Positions 1-11,541 are shown, numbered from the stretch's first letter. The stretch: DNA of 64,000 nt from Humulus lupulus (GCF_963169125.1 NC_084802.1:40756607-40820606); one strand, 5' to 3'. A program made the numbers and translations. Notes: a model not told the origin generated them from the sequence alone.

Positions 1-598
1 TGGGTTCTGTTTTACAGCCTTCCATACATCATATATATCTATATACCAAAAGACCATAATACCCCTAGGTCTTTAAAAGTCTCTAAAGTCAACTCAAGGG
101 CAATTTTGACATTTTCCACCTACACCGTTAATGATAATTAACGCTTCCCAATTCCCGCTAATCTCAATATTCTCAAACACCAATATTTCACATTCCGTTA
201 CCCTTTAATACCCGGTAACACTCTAAACATTAAAAGCACCCCGAGACTCACCCCGAGACTCACCCCGAGCCCCGAGCTTAAGCCCGTTATGACCAAACTG
301 ATAATTAACATTCCTTGACCGTCTCATGCCAAATGGCTCGAACAAACCCACATCATAATGTGGTCTCAAATTATATCACCAACATGTGAACAAATAATCA
401 ATTTACCCTCAACGGGTCAAATTACCATCACACCCCTGTATAAAGAAATATGGACACATATGCATGCATTTCACATCATATCATAATATAATCAACATAT
501 ACATGCATTTAATCAATTAATAACATAATTAAGCAAGTACGGCCCTCCCGGCCTACTGTTCACGCCGCTAAATACATCGGAGAATTCGGGGCATTACA
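1..598 (-). repeat. partial 3' LTR of a Tekay-like gypsy element
   Basis: The block ends at 598 in ...GCATTACA, the complement of a TGTAATGC LTR start, and is followed by a purine-rich primer (minus strand AGTAAGGAGG, about 600-610) and then the minus-strand pol. The sequence is related to the tails of the LTRs at 11816-14061 and 29689-32083: the same CCCCGAG-rich segment, 'ataatgtggtctca' and 'atgccctcaacggg' blocks. A small tandem repeat of CCCCGAGACTCA lies at about 239-262. The other LTR end is outside the window, so length and target duplication are unknown. Confidence 0.8.
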
Positions 599-628
599 AC
601 CTCCTTACTGAAATTTCGTCCCCGAAAT

Positions 629-2701
629 TTACCTGAACAGCTCGGGATACTGTCTCCGCATATCTGACTCCAGCTCCCAGGTCGCCTCTTCGACCTTGCT
701 GTTCCTCCACAATACCTTAACCAAAGGTATTGTCTTATTCCTGAGTACCTTGTCCTTTCTATCAAGTATCTGAACTGGCTGCTCCTCAAAGGAGAGATCT
801 GGCTCAAGCTCCAGATCTTCATAACTCAGAATATGGCCCACATCAGACACATATCTCCGAAGAGCTGATACATGAAACACATTATGCACGGCAGACAACG
901 CCGGAGGCAAAGCCAATCTGTAAGCCACCTGACCAATCCTCTCCAGGATCTCAAATGGACCTACAAATCTAGGACTCAGCTTGCCTTTCTTCCCAAACCT
1001 TCTCACCCCTTTCCATGGCGAGACTCTGAGGAAAACATAGTCTCCTACCTGGAACTCCACGTTCCTGCGCTTGGGATCAGCATAGCTCTTCTGTCTACTC
1101 TGAGAAGCAAGCATTCTAGCTCTAATCTTCTCTATAGCCTCACTGGTCCTTTGAACTGCATCAGGACCTAAGTACCTCCTTTCTCCTGTCTCATCCCAAT
1201 GGATGGGAGATCTGCACTTCCTACCATATAGCATCTCATAAGGTGCTACTCCAATGGTAGACTGGTAACTGTTGTTGTAGGAGAATTCTATCAAAGGCAG
1301 GTACTTACTCCAAGAACCACCAAAATCCAGTACGCATGCTCTCAGCATGTCCTCCAAAATCTGGATCGTCCTCTCAGATTGCCCATCTGTTTGAGGATGA
1401 TAAGCTGTACTGAACTTCAATTTTGTCCCCATGGCTTTCTGCATACTCCCCCAAAACTTGGAAGTAAAAGTGGGGTCCCGATCTGACACGATCGACCTAG
1501 GTGCACCATGGAGCCGCACGATCTCTCTCACATAGAGATCTGCATACTGATCAACTGTATATGTAGTCCTCACTGGCAAGAAGTGAGCTGACTTGGTATA
1601 GCGATCCACTATCACCCAAACAGAATCATGCTGACCAGTAGTCCTGGGCAAGCCCACCACAAAATCCATCGTGATGTCTTCCCACTTCCACTCAGGAATA
1701 TCCAGAGGCTGCAGTGACCCTGCCGGCCTCTGATGCTCAGCCTTGACTTGCTGACATGTCAAGCACTTAGCCACATACTCTACTACATCTCTCTTCATCC
1801 CCGGCCACCAATATAACGATCTCACATCCTGGTACATATTCGTGGTGCCTGGATGTAAAGAGTAAGGTGTAGTATGAGATTCATCCAGAATCTCTCGCCT
1901 CATTGCAGTGTCTAACGGAACACATATCCGCCCTTTGTATCTCAACAAGCCTACCTCAGACATTGTATAGTCCCTGGATGCTCCAGCCAGAACATCCTCT
2001 CTAATCCTGATCAGCTGTGGACCACTCAGCTGACCCTCTTTGATCCTCTCTAACAGTGTAGACTGTAGCGTAATGTTAGCCAACTGGCCCACCAGCAACT
2101 CTATACCAGCTCTGGTCATATCATCTACTAACTCTCTGGCTATCAGCCTCATACCATGAATCTGCCCCGGACCCTTCCGGCTCAAAGCATCAGCTACCAC
2201 GTTGGCTTTTCCTGGATGATACAAAATCTCACAATCATAGTCCTTCACTAACTCCAGCCAACGCCTTTGCCTCATATTCAGGTCTTTCTGGGTGAAGAAA
2301 TATTTCAGGCTCTTGTGGTCTGTAAAGATCTCACATTTCTCTCCATAGAGATAATGCCTCCATATCTTTAAAGCAAAAACCACCGCTGCCAACTCCAGAT
2401 CATGAGTAGGATACCTCTTTTCATACTCCTTCAGCTGACGAGAAGCATAGGCAATAACCCTCTCTGATTGCATCAAAACACAACCCAAACCCTGATGAGA
2501 AGCGTCACAGTAAATCACAAACTTCTCCTGGTCTGTAGGAAGACTCTGAATCGGAGCTGTAATCAACCTCTGCTTTAGTTCCTGGAAGCTGTTCTCACAC
2601 TTATCTGACCACACAAACTTCTGGCTCTTGCGTGTCAGCTCAGTCAAAGCACTAGCAATCTTTGAGAACCCTTCCACGAACCGTCTGTAATAACCTGCCA
2701 A
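629..2701 (-). pseudogene. Tekay-like gypsy pol, C-terminal part: RNase H, integrase, chromodomain
   Basis: This 690-codon open stretch is the distal half of a Ty3/gypsy polyprotein that copies and integrates element cDNA. Residues 60-190 are RNase H ([13 protein letters not shown], then TDHKSLKYF). About 275-320 is the integrase HHCC zinc finger (ending CLTCQQVK). The integrase core follows with catalytic acids near DITMDF (about 345), VSDRDP (about 408) and QSERT (about 441). The last 50 residues ([22 protein letters not shown]) resemble the chromodomain-like tail of chromoviruses. Upstream in the same element the reading frame is broken by an internal duplication, so the copy is defective although this segment is uninterrupted. 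The lineage call rests on the chromodomain and on RT sequence character. Confidence 0.92.
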
Positions 2702-3145
2702 TCCAAGGAAACTTCTAACCTCAGAAGCATTCTTTGGCCTTGGCCAATCTCTGACCGCTTCGATCTTTGCTGGATCTACCTTTTCTCATACTCCTTCAGC
2801 TGACGAGAAGCATAGGCTATAACTCTCTCTGATTGCATCAAAACACAGCCCAAGCCCTGATGAGAAGCATCACAGTATATCACAAACTTCTCCTGGTCTG
2901 TAGGAAGACTCAGAACTGGAGCTGTAATCAATCTCTGTTTCAACTCTTGGAAGCTGTTCTCACATTTGTCTGACCACACAAACTTCTGACCCTTGCGTGT
3001 CAACTCAGTCAACGAAGTAGTAATCTTTGAGAACCCCTCCACAAAACGTCTGTAATACCCTGCCAATCCAAGGAAACTTCTAACCTCAGAAGCATTCTTT
3101 GGCCTTGGCCAATCTCTGACCGCTTCGATCTTTGCTGGATCTACC
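2418..3145 (-). repeat. tandem duplication of about 365 bp inside RT/RNase H
   Basis: Bases 2418-2780 and 2781-3145 are two head-to-tail copies of the same pol segment. Both encode the stretch from the RT end ([21 protein letters not shown]) to RNase H ([21 protein letters not shown]). The copies differ at many sites, so this is either an old duplication or an unequal exchange between two diverged family members. The junction at 2780/2781 carries a 2-base offset in the poly-T start, which breaks the frame. Any translated product would contain the RT-RNase H connection twice. Confidence 0.93.
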
Positions 3146-3228
3146 TTAATCCCCTCCTCACTGACAATGTGTCCAAGAAAGGATACCTGAGACAACCAGA
3201 ACTCACACTTCTTAAACTTAGCAAACAA
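2776..3228 (-). pseudogene. Tekay-like gypsy pol, RT thumb and RNase H start (first of the duplicated copies)
   Basis: 150 codons starting [12 protein letters not shown] and running through [15 protein letters not shown] and [11 protein letters not shown] to [10 protein letters not shown] and LKEYEKR. This is the RT C-terminus plus the start of RNase H. It is separated from the upstream PR-RT frame by a stop at about 3247, where that frame ends after HEQHLRLVL. It stops at the duplication junction and restarts in the next copy. Together with its neighbours it forms one damaged polyprotein gene. Confidence 0.88.
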
Positions 3229-3246
3229 TCTGTGTTCTCTTAGTCT

Positions 3247-4251
3247 CTACAGAACCAACCTCAGATGCTGCTCATGTTCCAATTCAGTCTGAGAATACAC
3301 CAGAATATCATCGATGAAGACGATCACAAACTGGTCTAAGTAATCCTTGAACACTCTGTTCATCATATCCATGAAAGCGGAAGGAGCATTAGTCAACCCA
3401 AATGACATAACCAGAAACTCATAATGCCCATACCTGGTACGAAAAGCAGTCTTCGGTATATCTCCCTCCTTGACCCTCAACTGATGATAACCAGAACGAA
3501 GGTCGATCTTAGAGAATACCTTCATACTCTGCAACTGATCGAACAGGTCGTCTATCCTTGGCAAAGGATATCGATTCTTAATTGTCAACTTATTCAGTTC
3601 CCTGTAATCTATACACATTCTCAGAGAACCATCTTTCTTCTTTACAAACAGAACTGGCGCACCCCAGGGTGAGAAACTAGGTCTAATGAAACCCATATCT
3701 AGCAGCTCTTGCAATTGCACCTTTAACTCTTTCAACTCAGCTGGGGCCATTCTGTACGGTGCTCTAGACACTGGCTCCGTCCCTGGTGCCAGTTCTATAA
3801 CGAACTCAATCTCTCTGTGTGGTGACAACCCTGGCAAATCCTCTGGAAACACATCCAGAAACTCACATACAAGTCTAGTATCCTCTGGTCTCACTGGCAC
3901 GACCTGAGTGGTATCAACCACACTGGCTAAGAATCCAATGCATCCTCTCTGCAAAAGATCCCTGGCCCTCAACACAGAAATCATAGGAACACAGGGTCCA
4001 TGCACAGTACCAACGAATACAAAAGGATCCTCACCTTCAAGCTCAAAGGTGACCATCTTCCTTCTGCAGTCAATAGTTGCCCCATACTTTGCCAACCAAT
4101 CCATACCCAGTATCATATCAAAGTCAGTCATAACTAACTCTATCAAATCCACTGACAACTCTCTGCCCTCTACTGTCACTGGCAAAGATCTGACCCATCT
4201 CCTGGATACCACTATCTCCCCAGTGGGAGATGTTCGTAAAATCTGACCCAT
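3247..4251 (-). pseudogene. Tekay-like gypsy protease C-terminus and reverse transcriptase
   Basis: 334 codons. The first 70 residues are the end of a gypsy aspartic protease ([10 protein letters not shown], a typical flap/helix signature), but the catalytic DSG motif and all of gag are missing. A linker ([13 protein letters not shown]) is followed by [44 protein letters not shown] and the catalytic [11 protein letters not shown] box. The ATG at 4251 is unlikely to be a native start, because real coding sequence should extend upstream into the deleted part and position 4242 is the edge of a rearrangement scar. The frame stops at 3247, a little before the thumb. Truncated and non-functional alone. 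Confidence 0.9.
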
Positions 4252-4290
4252 CTCCTGCTAGTATAGTATCTTGGGAGATGTTCGTAAAAT
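4188..4290. other. rearrangement junction with templated filler DNA
   Basis: Where the Tekay-like protease meets the Tat element, two nearby sequences are repeated. ATCTGACCCATCTCCTG occurs at 4188-4204 and again at 4241-4257. The 19-mer TGGGAGATGTTCGTAAAAT occurs at 4224-4242 and again at 4272-4290. The repeats flank an untemplated-looking CTAGTATAGTATCT. This pattern is typical of microhomology or synthesis-dependent end joining of a broken chromosome, with filler copied from the adjacent end. The 5' parts of both elements are missing here, so a deletion accompanied the repair. Confidence 0.75.
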
Positions 4291-4326
4291 AATTTTACAG
4301 ATAATTCTACGCGAGTCGCGTACACC

Positions 4327-5074
4327 CCACAGAGGCAAACCAGCTGGTCAAGATACGCCAGAAGGAGGGAGAGCCCTTAAAGGAATGTGTCCAACGCTTC
4401 ATGCGAGCAGCAGCTGGAGCCAAGACAGTTGACGATGAAGGTAAGATGATGGCTCTAATTGCTGGGGTTAGGCACCATTCACCCCTCTGGAGTAGCCTCA
4501 GAAATAATGGGGTAAGAAGTACCCAAGAGTTTTTGGATCGGGCTGATCGATATATCAAGCTTGAAGACGCGATTGCCAATGTAGGGAAATCGCCAACAAA
4601 AGACAAGGGGCCGAAGGAAGAACCCGCCAAAGCCACCAACGGGTCAGAAAAACCCAATGGCAACGGCAAGGGCAACGGGAATGGTGAAAACGGGCGAACA
4701 ATGAACCCTCAGCTTCTGAGAGTAAACGCCCCAAAGGCAGTCGATACGAGCCAAGTTTCACTAACTACACGGCCCGTGTCGAAAGCCGAGCTGAAGTCTA
4801 CCAGTCGACCAGCTCAAGCGTGCCTTACAAACGACCCGCAGCTATAAGGAAAGATATCTCCAAGAGAGATACGATGAAGTTCTGTCATTTTCACAATGAC
4901 TACGGGCACGACACCAATGAATGTAACTAGTTGAAAGATGAGATTGAGTTCCTGATCAAGCAGGGACATTTAAGAAGATATGTGCGAGCCGCAGGAGGGT
5001 CTCAGCGATAGGCTCAAGGTGGCAATGAGCAGGCGCTTGCACGCCAACGCTCGCCACCTCTACAGCCAGCTCTT
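4327..5074 (+). pseudogene. Tat-lineage gag, C-terminal part with zinc knuckle
   Basis: The stretch from 4327 (TEANQLVKIRQKEGEPLKE) matches the C-terminal half of the Retrotrans_gag capsid domain (YVQRF-like CVQRFMRAA, then FLDRADRYIKLEDAI). A glycine/asparagine-rich linker follows. A frameshift near 4690 moves the reading to the pol frame. At about 4880-4930 a zinc knuckle of Tat type is seen (CHFHNDYGHDTNEC, then LKDEIEFLIKQGHL). An in-frame TAG at 4928 and another near 5008 interrupt it. The protein would package element RNA. The N-terminal half of gag is missing. Confidence 0.82.
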
Positions 5075-5806
5075 GTGGCAGGCACTTTACTCACCATCTG
5101 CGGAGGCCTACATATTGCAGGAGACAGTGGGAAAGTAAGGGAACGATATGCTCGAACCCTTCGCCACGACCAGGACATCGAGATGATGAGTGTAGAGGAT
5201 CGAGCACCAAAAAAGGCTCGAACAAAGGAGGAATTGATAACCTTCTCTAAAGACGATGCCCAGCACGTGCGATTCCCACACTCCAATCAGCTGGTCGTAG
5301 GCGTACAAATTGCCAACATGATGGTGAAGAGGGTGTTGGTCGACACAGGAAGTTCAGTCAACATCCTATACAAGTCTTCGCTGGAAAGAATGAAGCTGTC
5401 CGTCAAGGACCTGGAGCCATGCAACCAAACCATCTATGGTTTTTCTGGTGAAGGGCTCGCCCCAACAGGGTCCATTAGGCTTCCAGTTACAACAGGTACT
5501 GCACCTGCTAATAGGACATTACTCACTACTTTCATAGTAGTTGATTGTCCTTCAGCATACAATGCTGTAATTGGGAGACCGATTCTGGTCGACCTACGTG
5601 CCGTCACTTCAATATGGCACCTTACCATGAAATTCCCAACAAATGCAGGGATAGGATGCGTATTAGGAAATCATCGAGAAGCAAGGGAGTGCTACAACGC
5701 CTCGATCACCAAGGAAAAAAAAGGTGTATCGAGAGATGTTCCCGGAAAAGAGTTGCAAATGGAAATTGATGCTCAGACCCAGTCAAGTGATAATGTCACC
5801 AAATAG
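5075..5806 (+). pseudogene. Tat-lineage aspartic protease
   Basis: 243 codons. The retroviral-type aspartic protease core is clear: VKRVLVDTGSSVNILY carries the catalytic DTGSS (about residue 91), followed by the flap region (TIYGFSGEGLAPTGSIRLP) and YNAVIGRPILVDLRAV. It would process the Gag-Pol polyprotein. It is in the same frame as the zinc knuckle upstream and RT downstream, and a TAG at 5804-5806 separates it from RT. The first ATG at 5075 is arbitrary; the domain is part of a continuous polyprotein. Confidence 0.88.
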
Positions 5807-7129
5807 GGCGTTGCCCAAAGGGAGGATAGAGACTTGGATCCTCGCTTTGGGGATTTTGAGGAAGAAATAGGGCCCATCGAGGACCTTGAAGAGGTCCAAC
5901 TCGATGAAGAAAATCCAACCAGGGTTGTGAAAGTCGGTAAAAGCTTAAATACAACAACAAAACTAGCACTGGTGAAGTTTTTAAGAAGGAACCAGGAAGT
6001 CTTTGCCGGGTCACACAAAGACATGATCGGGATAAGCCCTACAGTCATCAGCCATGTCCTAAACATCGACAAGAGTTTTTCACCAGTGCAGCAGAAAAGA
6101 AGGCTGCTCGACAAGGATAGATCAAAGGCCTTAAAAGAAGAAGTCAAAAAGCTAAAGAAGAATGGGTTCATCAGGGTAGCATTTTATCCGTTGTGGGTCT
6201 CTAATCCCGTGCTAGTTCCCAAGCCGAATGGAAAATGACGAACATGCGTGGATTTCACAGACCTCAATAAAGCCTGCCCCAAGGATTGTTTCCCACTCCC
6301 TAGGATCGACCAACTGGTCGATGCCACTGCAGGGCATGAGATTCTCTCATTTATGGATGCATACTCCAGATATAATCAGATTAGTATGCATCCCCCTGAT
6401 GAGGATCACACTAGCTTTCAGACTGATACAGGGATGTACTGTTACAAAGTTATGCCTTTCGGTTTGAAAAATACTGGTGCGACTTCCCAGCGACTAGTCA
6501 ACCACATGTTTAAGGAGCTGATCGGCACAAACATGGAGGTCTACGTCGACGACATGCTGGTCAAGTCGAAGAAGGCAGAAGGGCATATAGAGGATTTGCA
6601 GGAGTGCTTCAACGTCTTGAACAAATATCAGATGAAGCTTAATCCCCTCAAATGCTCCTTTGGAGTAGGATCAGGGAAGTTCTTGGGATTCATAGTTAAC
6701 TCAAGAGGAATTGAAGCCAATCCCAAAAACATCAAAGCCCTGATCGATATGAAATCTCCAGCAAAGATTATGGATGTTCAAAGTTTGACCGGAAGGATTG
6801 CCACTCTCAGTAGATTTATTTCGAAGTTGACAGATAAGTGCGTTCCATTTTTTAATCTACTTAGAGGCAACAAAAAATTTGAGTGGACGGAGGAGTGCGA
6901 GCAGGCTTTCCAAGTATTGAAGACTCACATGGTGCAACCACCCATCCTATCGAAGTCGGTCGATGAGGAGACTTTGTTTGTCTACCTGGCGATTACAGAG
7001 TACGCTGCTAGTGCTGTTTTAGTAAGAGAAGAAGAAGGTGTACAAAAGGTCGTTTACTATGTAAGCAAAAGGCTAATTGGAGCATAGCAGCGGTACCCTC
7101 CCATAGAGAAGCTAGCCTATTGCTTAATT
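5807..7129 (+). pseudogene. Tat-lineage reverse transcriptase and RNase H
   Basis: RT begins after an acidic linker (FGDFEEEIGPIEDLEEVQ, about 5834). Seen in order: FLRRNQEVFAGSHKDM, CVDFTDLNKACPKDCFPLPRID, FMDAYSRYNQI, the catalytic YVDDMLVKS at about 6541-6567, then GKFLGFIVNSRGIEANP, the thumb, and the start of RNase H (AASAVLVREEEGVQ, YYVSKRLIGA). Two in-frame nonsense codons break an otherwise single frame: TGA at 6236-6238, where a Trp is expected before RTCVDF, and TAG at 7085-7087. There is no frameshift in this segment. Without the stops it would be a normal-length RT-RH. Confidence 0.9.
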
Positions 7130-8131
7130 TTGGCCTCAAGGAAACTGCGGCCTTACTTTCAAGCATACCCAATCTTCATTTTGACTGACCAGCCTCTACG
7201 GCAGGTGCTGCAAAAGCCAGAGGCTGCGAGAAGATTGTTGAAATGGGCAGTCGAACTTGGGCAGTACTTACCACGAGCAGCGATAAAAGGGCAAGTCCTG
7301 GCTGACTTCATTGCAGAGTTCATTGAGCTTACAAATAGCGAACAGACCAAAAAGCCCGATGAACCTGAATCTCAAAACCAACCTCCCTCGTGGAAGATGT
7401 TTACAGACGGCTCTTTTAATGAGCATCATTCAGGCACAGGGGTGATCCTGATTACACCTGAAGGGCATCGATTTCACTGCGCAATCAGGTTTGACTTCAC
7501 TACTTCTAACAACGAAGCCGAGTATGAAGCATTACTCACTGGATTACGATTAGCCAGGGACATGAATATAAAGGTGCTCAACATCTACAGTGATTCTCAG
7601 CTAGTGGTGAATCAAATCATGGGAGAGTACCAAGCACGAGGTTTAAAGACGGTTGCCTATTTAAACAAAACAAAAGATTTATTGGCTCAGTTCGACAAGT
7701 ACACCCTCCAGCAAGTACCTCGTGACCAGAATTCCAATGCTGATGCTTTGGCCAAGTTAGCAAGCGCGAAGGATGCTGATACTCTAAATATAGTACCAGT
7801 TGAGCGGTTGTCTGTTCCAAGCATCCGAACAAAGGAGACCACTATGGTGATCCAGATGGAAAATACATGGATGGCACCATATATGGAGTATCTGAGGCAA
7901 GGTGTATTACCAATGGACAGAAACAAAGCTAGGACCCTTCAGCGGCAGGCTGCCAGGTATATCCTGGTTGATGGAATCTTGCATCGAAGAGGATACTCAA
8001 TGCAAATCCTCAGATGTATTTCAAAAGAGAAGGCCAAAGAATTGATGAAAGAGGTACACGAAGGCTTTTGTGGGGACCACGCTGGGGGGCAAAGCTTGTC
8101 AAAAAAGATCTTGAGGCAAGGGTATTTCTAG
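7130..8131 (+). pseudogene. Tat-lineage RNase H end and second (archaeal-type) RNase H, integrase N-terminus
   Basis: 333 codons. The first 60 complete the retroviral RNase H (KLRPYFQAYPIFILTDQPL). From about residue 85 a second RNase H domain starts: WKMFTDGSFNEHHSGTGVIL, then NNEAEYEALLTGLRLA, IYSDSQLVVNQI and RDQNSNADALAKLAS, giving a complete D-E-D-D set. An extra aRNH domain between RH and integrase is the hallmark of the plant Tat lineage. The tail (GILHRRGYSMQILRCIS, VHEGFCGDHAGG) begins the integrase HHCC finger. It ends at TAG 8129-8131 in the same frame as upstream domains. Confidence 0.92.
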
Positions 8132-9102
8132 CCAACAATGAATGAAGACTCGATGGAATTCGTACGGAGGTGTGACAAGTGCTAGAGATTCTCCAAAATC
8201 CCACGAGCAGCCCCTAATGAGCTGAAACATATGCAAAGTCAATGGTCGTTTCTTGTGTGGGGGATAGACTTAATCGGATCTTTACCCACAGGAAAGGGTG
8301 GCGTCAAATATGATGCAGTTGCCGTCGATTACTTCACTAAATGGGTCGAAGCTGAGCCACTCGCAACCATAATGACCAAGAAGGTGCTGGATTTTGTGGT
8401 TAAAAACACCGTTTGTCGCTATGGATTGCCAAGGAAAATCGTCTCAGATCACGGCACACAATTTGATAGTGATTTATCCACGGACTTTTGCGACCGGCAT
8501 GGGATTATCAAGAGCTTTTCTCAGTCGCTCATCCCCAAGCAAATGGACAAGTCCAAGCAGTCAATAAAACGCTAAAGGATACATTGAAAAAAAGACTGGA
8601 AGAAGCTAAGGGTGCATGGCCAGAGCAATTTCCTAAAGTCCTTTGGTCGTACAGAACTTTCCACCGAATAGCAATAGGCCATACTCCATTCTCTTTTGCT
8701 TATGGGTATGAGGCTATGTTGCCTGTTGAGTTAGATCCACCTTCGCATCGCATGATAACGTAATATCATGGCTCTAACAACCAACTATTGATGGAATCCC
8801 TGGACTTGATCAATGAGAAACGTGAACAAGCCCAACTCCGAGTAGCTGCGTCCCAGCAAAAAGTCGCTTGGTATTTCAACTCTAAAGTACGTGAAAGAAA
8901 GTTCAACGTCGGAGATTTAGTACTGCGAAGAGTTTTTTTAAATACCCGCGATTAGGCTACTGGAGTACTCTGACCTAATTGGGAAGGGCCATACTAGATT
9001 GAAGAAGTCCTCCATCCAGGCACCTACAAACTTTCTTGCTTAAATGGAGATCTCATTCCTCGCTATTGGAATGGAGAACACCTGCGCAAGTACTATCAAT
9101 AA
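8132..9102 (+). pseudogene. Tat-lineage integrase, frameshifted
   Basis: The rest of the HHCC finger (FVRRCDKC) precedes the core: WGIDLIGSLPTGKGG with the first catalytic Asp, YFTKWVEAEPL, and IVSDHGTQF with the second Asp. Near 8515-8530 the frame shifts, and AHPQANGQVQAVNKTLKD continues one frame over. At the usual catalytic Glu the text is QVQAVNK (an E is normal), so the third acid appears lost. C-terminal signatures follow (LWSYRTFHRIAIGHTPFSFAYG, KFNVGDLVLRRV, EEVLHPGTYKL, WNGEHLRKYY). Stops occur at 8181, 8761 and later. It is dead as an enzyme. Confidence 0.87.
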
Positions 9103-9796
9103 ACAATTCTTATTAAAGAGTTGGCTTGTATTAATTTTACTTTTTACAAGTTATGAAAAAGGGTTGTTCATTTTATGTGACTAATCGCTTATAAGTGTAA
9201 GATTCTATTGATCACTCGTACAGACACATTTTGTCCATTTATTACGAGAAATATAAAGGACTGTGCGCAACCAGTCATTCTTGCCAATTATTGTATTTAT
9301 TACAAGTATTTGCTCATTACGGGTGTTGTTTTGCTGTATTATCATTTTAAATATTTGCTCCGAGCAGTAATGTTCAAACAGGTTTTGGTCAAGGCAAGTG
9401 ACTAAGGACCTAAAGCTCCTCAATCACTTGGGGGGGGGGGGGGGGGGATATAAGGCATCTAGTAAGCAAGGCATATCGAGAGGTATGTAAACACATGAGA
9501 AAAATAAGTGAAAGCATGCTAGGGTACTTAGAGTATTTTTCAAAATTTTGTATTTTGTTAAATCAAACCAAAGTACTATGCTAAGTTCGGTCATGCGAAT
9601 AGATGTTATAATAAAAGGAAAATATTATAATATCAAAAGGAATCCCTTTACACCGTGAGAAGTAACTGCTCGGATGTAATTGTTTGTTAAAAGAAAAAAG
9701 TAGCTGCCCGCGCAGCAATAAAAATTATATTGTCTTTACATCATGACCCATAGGTCGTGTATTTAAAAGATAAAAGGATAAAAGAAAAATAATAGA
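9103..9796. other. non-coding spacer between Tat pol and antisense gene, with a G18 tract
   Basis: About 690 bp with no plausible coding region. At 9430-9447 there is an uninterrupted run of 18 guanines followed by ATATAAGGCATC. The rest is moderately AT-rich. The left end holds the expected 3' end of sense pol, and the right end abuts the end of the antisense ORF, so the two convergent transcription units would terminate in this spacer. Confidence 0.7.
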
Positions 9797-10922
9797 CTAC
9801 GAAGCAGGAGGATCTTGAGGGGTGTCCTGGTAGACAACAGTTGTAGCTTCATTGTCCGCCCCATCCACGCCAGTTGCCAAAGAGATTTCGGGCGAGGCAG
9901 GTATCCTTGCTCTTTCTTCTTCCGCCAAGCGAGCAGCGCAGCGGGAAATCTCAACATGCCTTGTGTGCTTGGGAAGATAGCTGAAGTTGGCCTCCTGGTT
10001 GTGTTTCCAGAAGTCATAGAAACACTTAACCGTGGCATTCCTGTACCTCTCCAAATTGCAGGCGTTGGCTCTTTTAAGCTCCTCGATCCGGCCTTCTAGC
10101 TTTGTAGTCTCCTGTCTGCTCGCAATCAGGTCCTTCTCAAGTTTTTTAGCCTCGCAGTAGTTGACGCAGTTAGACTCCTTGAACTGGTCTCTTTGCTCGA
10201 CGGCCTTGTCCAGCGCAGTCTGCTTCTCCCTTAATTCCTCAGCCAGCTTGTCCTTCTTGTCGAGTAGTGCTGTGTTTGTCTTCTGGGCCGCCTCAAGCTG
10301 TTCAGCATATTTTGCTTCGGCAGCTTTGAGTTCTTCAACGTGCCGTTGCTCGGAGGTTTTGGACTGTTCGATGATAACTCCCGAGCGAACATGGCTGGCA
10401 GTCACGGTTAGCATTGCTTGCGATTAGCACGAAAGTTAAATTGACTGATAAATAAAAGAACTTAGTCTCTACAGAAAAAACACAATTTACACTGCGCGAG
10501 CTTGTTTAAAGCACGAGTTAAGATATGATCGACGTCCATCGTCTCTGTCCCAGCCATCGCTTCTGGGCAACGTTCATGCTTCAAAATCGTTGCCATCCTG
10601 TCCTTGGCTGATCTTAGGGCACGACTCGATATGTTGCCCCCTGTGGAAGCAGGGGCAGCATGCTGTGTCTGGGCAGCTGGGGCTAGTGGGGAAGGTGTCG
10701 ACCCGACTGGAGCAGGTGGAGATTGCCGCTCGAGGGGAGAAGTAGGTGGTGTGGCATTTGTTGAGGGTACGTTTGCTGGAGGGTCTGCGGTACATGATTT
10801 CTTGGCCGAAGGCGCTTTACTGCTTTCCCCTTGATGCCACCTGCTCGCTTTCTTCTTGCTCGCAGAAGGTTCAGGAATCTCGAGAGCACAATACATGTCT
10901 AACACGTTTTCAGAATCCATGT

Positions 10923-11070
10923 CTGCAAGAAAGCAAATACACGAACAGTGAGATAGTACAAATGACTGAGTTTGTTGTGTCAGGAAAAGAAACAAAGAAA
11001 ATTGTAAGTAAATTACCCGAGCTATCATTACTGGTTGCTACATTATATACTTTACTAGTGTTACACTCAC
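10923..11070 (-). other. predicted intron in the antisense gene
   Basis: Minus-strand donor GTGAGTG follows GCCAGAGA at 11070. The acceptor is a pyrimidine-rich tract ending TTTCTTGCAG at 10923. Joining the flanks keeps the frame (FFMPE then MDSENVLDMY), whereas reading through gives a stop soon after the acceptor. The 148-bp length is ordinary for a plant intron. Confidence 0.65.
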
Positions 11071-11541
11071 TCTCTGGCATGAAGAAGTCTGAATCTAAAG
11101 CAGGAGGATATCTAAAATTGCCATCCCCGTTGAAGAGGTGACAGAGAATAGGCAGGCTATCTAAAAGCGTAAAATCAGTACCCTTTTCGTCCAACGACTC
11201 AAGAATAGGCTCTGTGGCCTTCTTTTTTCCCTTCCCTAGAGGGACTGGTGCAGCAGCAGGTCGAGGGGCACCAGTTGGCTCATTGATGGTCACCCCAGTT
11301 GCTCTCGGAGGAGGAGGTTGTGGCACATCTGGCTGTTGTTCGGGGACTTTAGTGTCAGTAGCACTCCCCGCAGTAGATTCCCTCACATCCTGGTGAGGAG
11401 CCAAAAAGCCGACCAGTCTCAGATTGGCCTCTGTGACCAGTTGTTTGATACTTTTCTCTATGTCGGTCATGCTGGTCAGGAGGGCTGATCGGATCACCAT
11501 GCCGGAGTAGGGTCTGGTCGCAACCATGGGCTTGAAACGCA

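Noticed and set aside
872..4246. Plus-strand ORFs across the Tekay-like pol
   Set aside because: They are shadows of the minus-strand pol frames, with no recognisable domains.
9205..9423. Overlapping small ORFs between pol and the antisense gene
   Set aside because: Both strands are open by chance over the same 200 bp; neither has a family signature.
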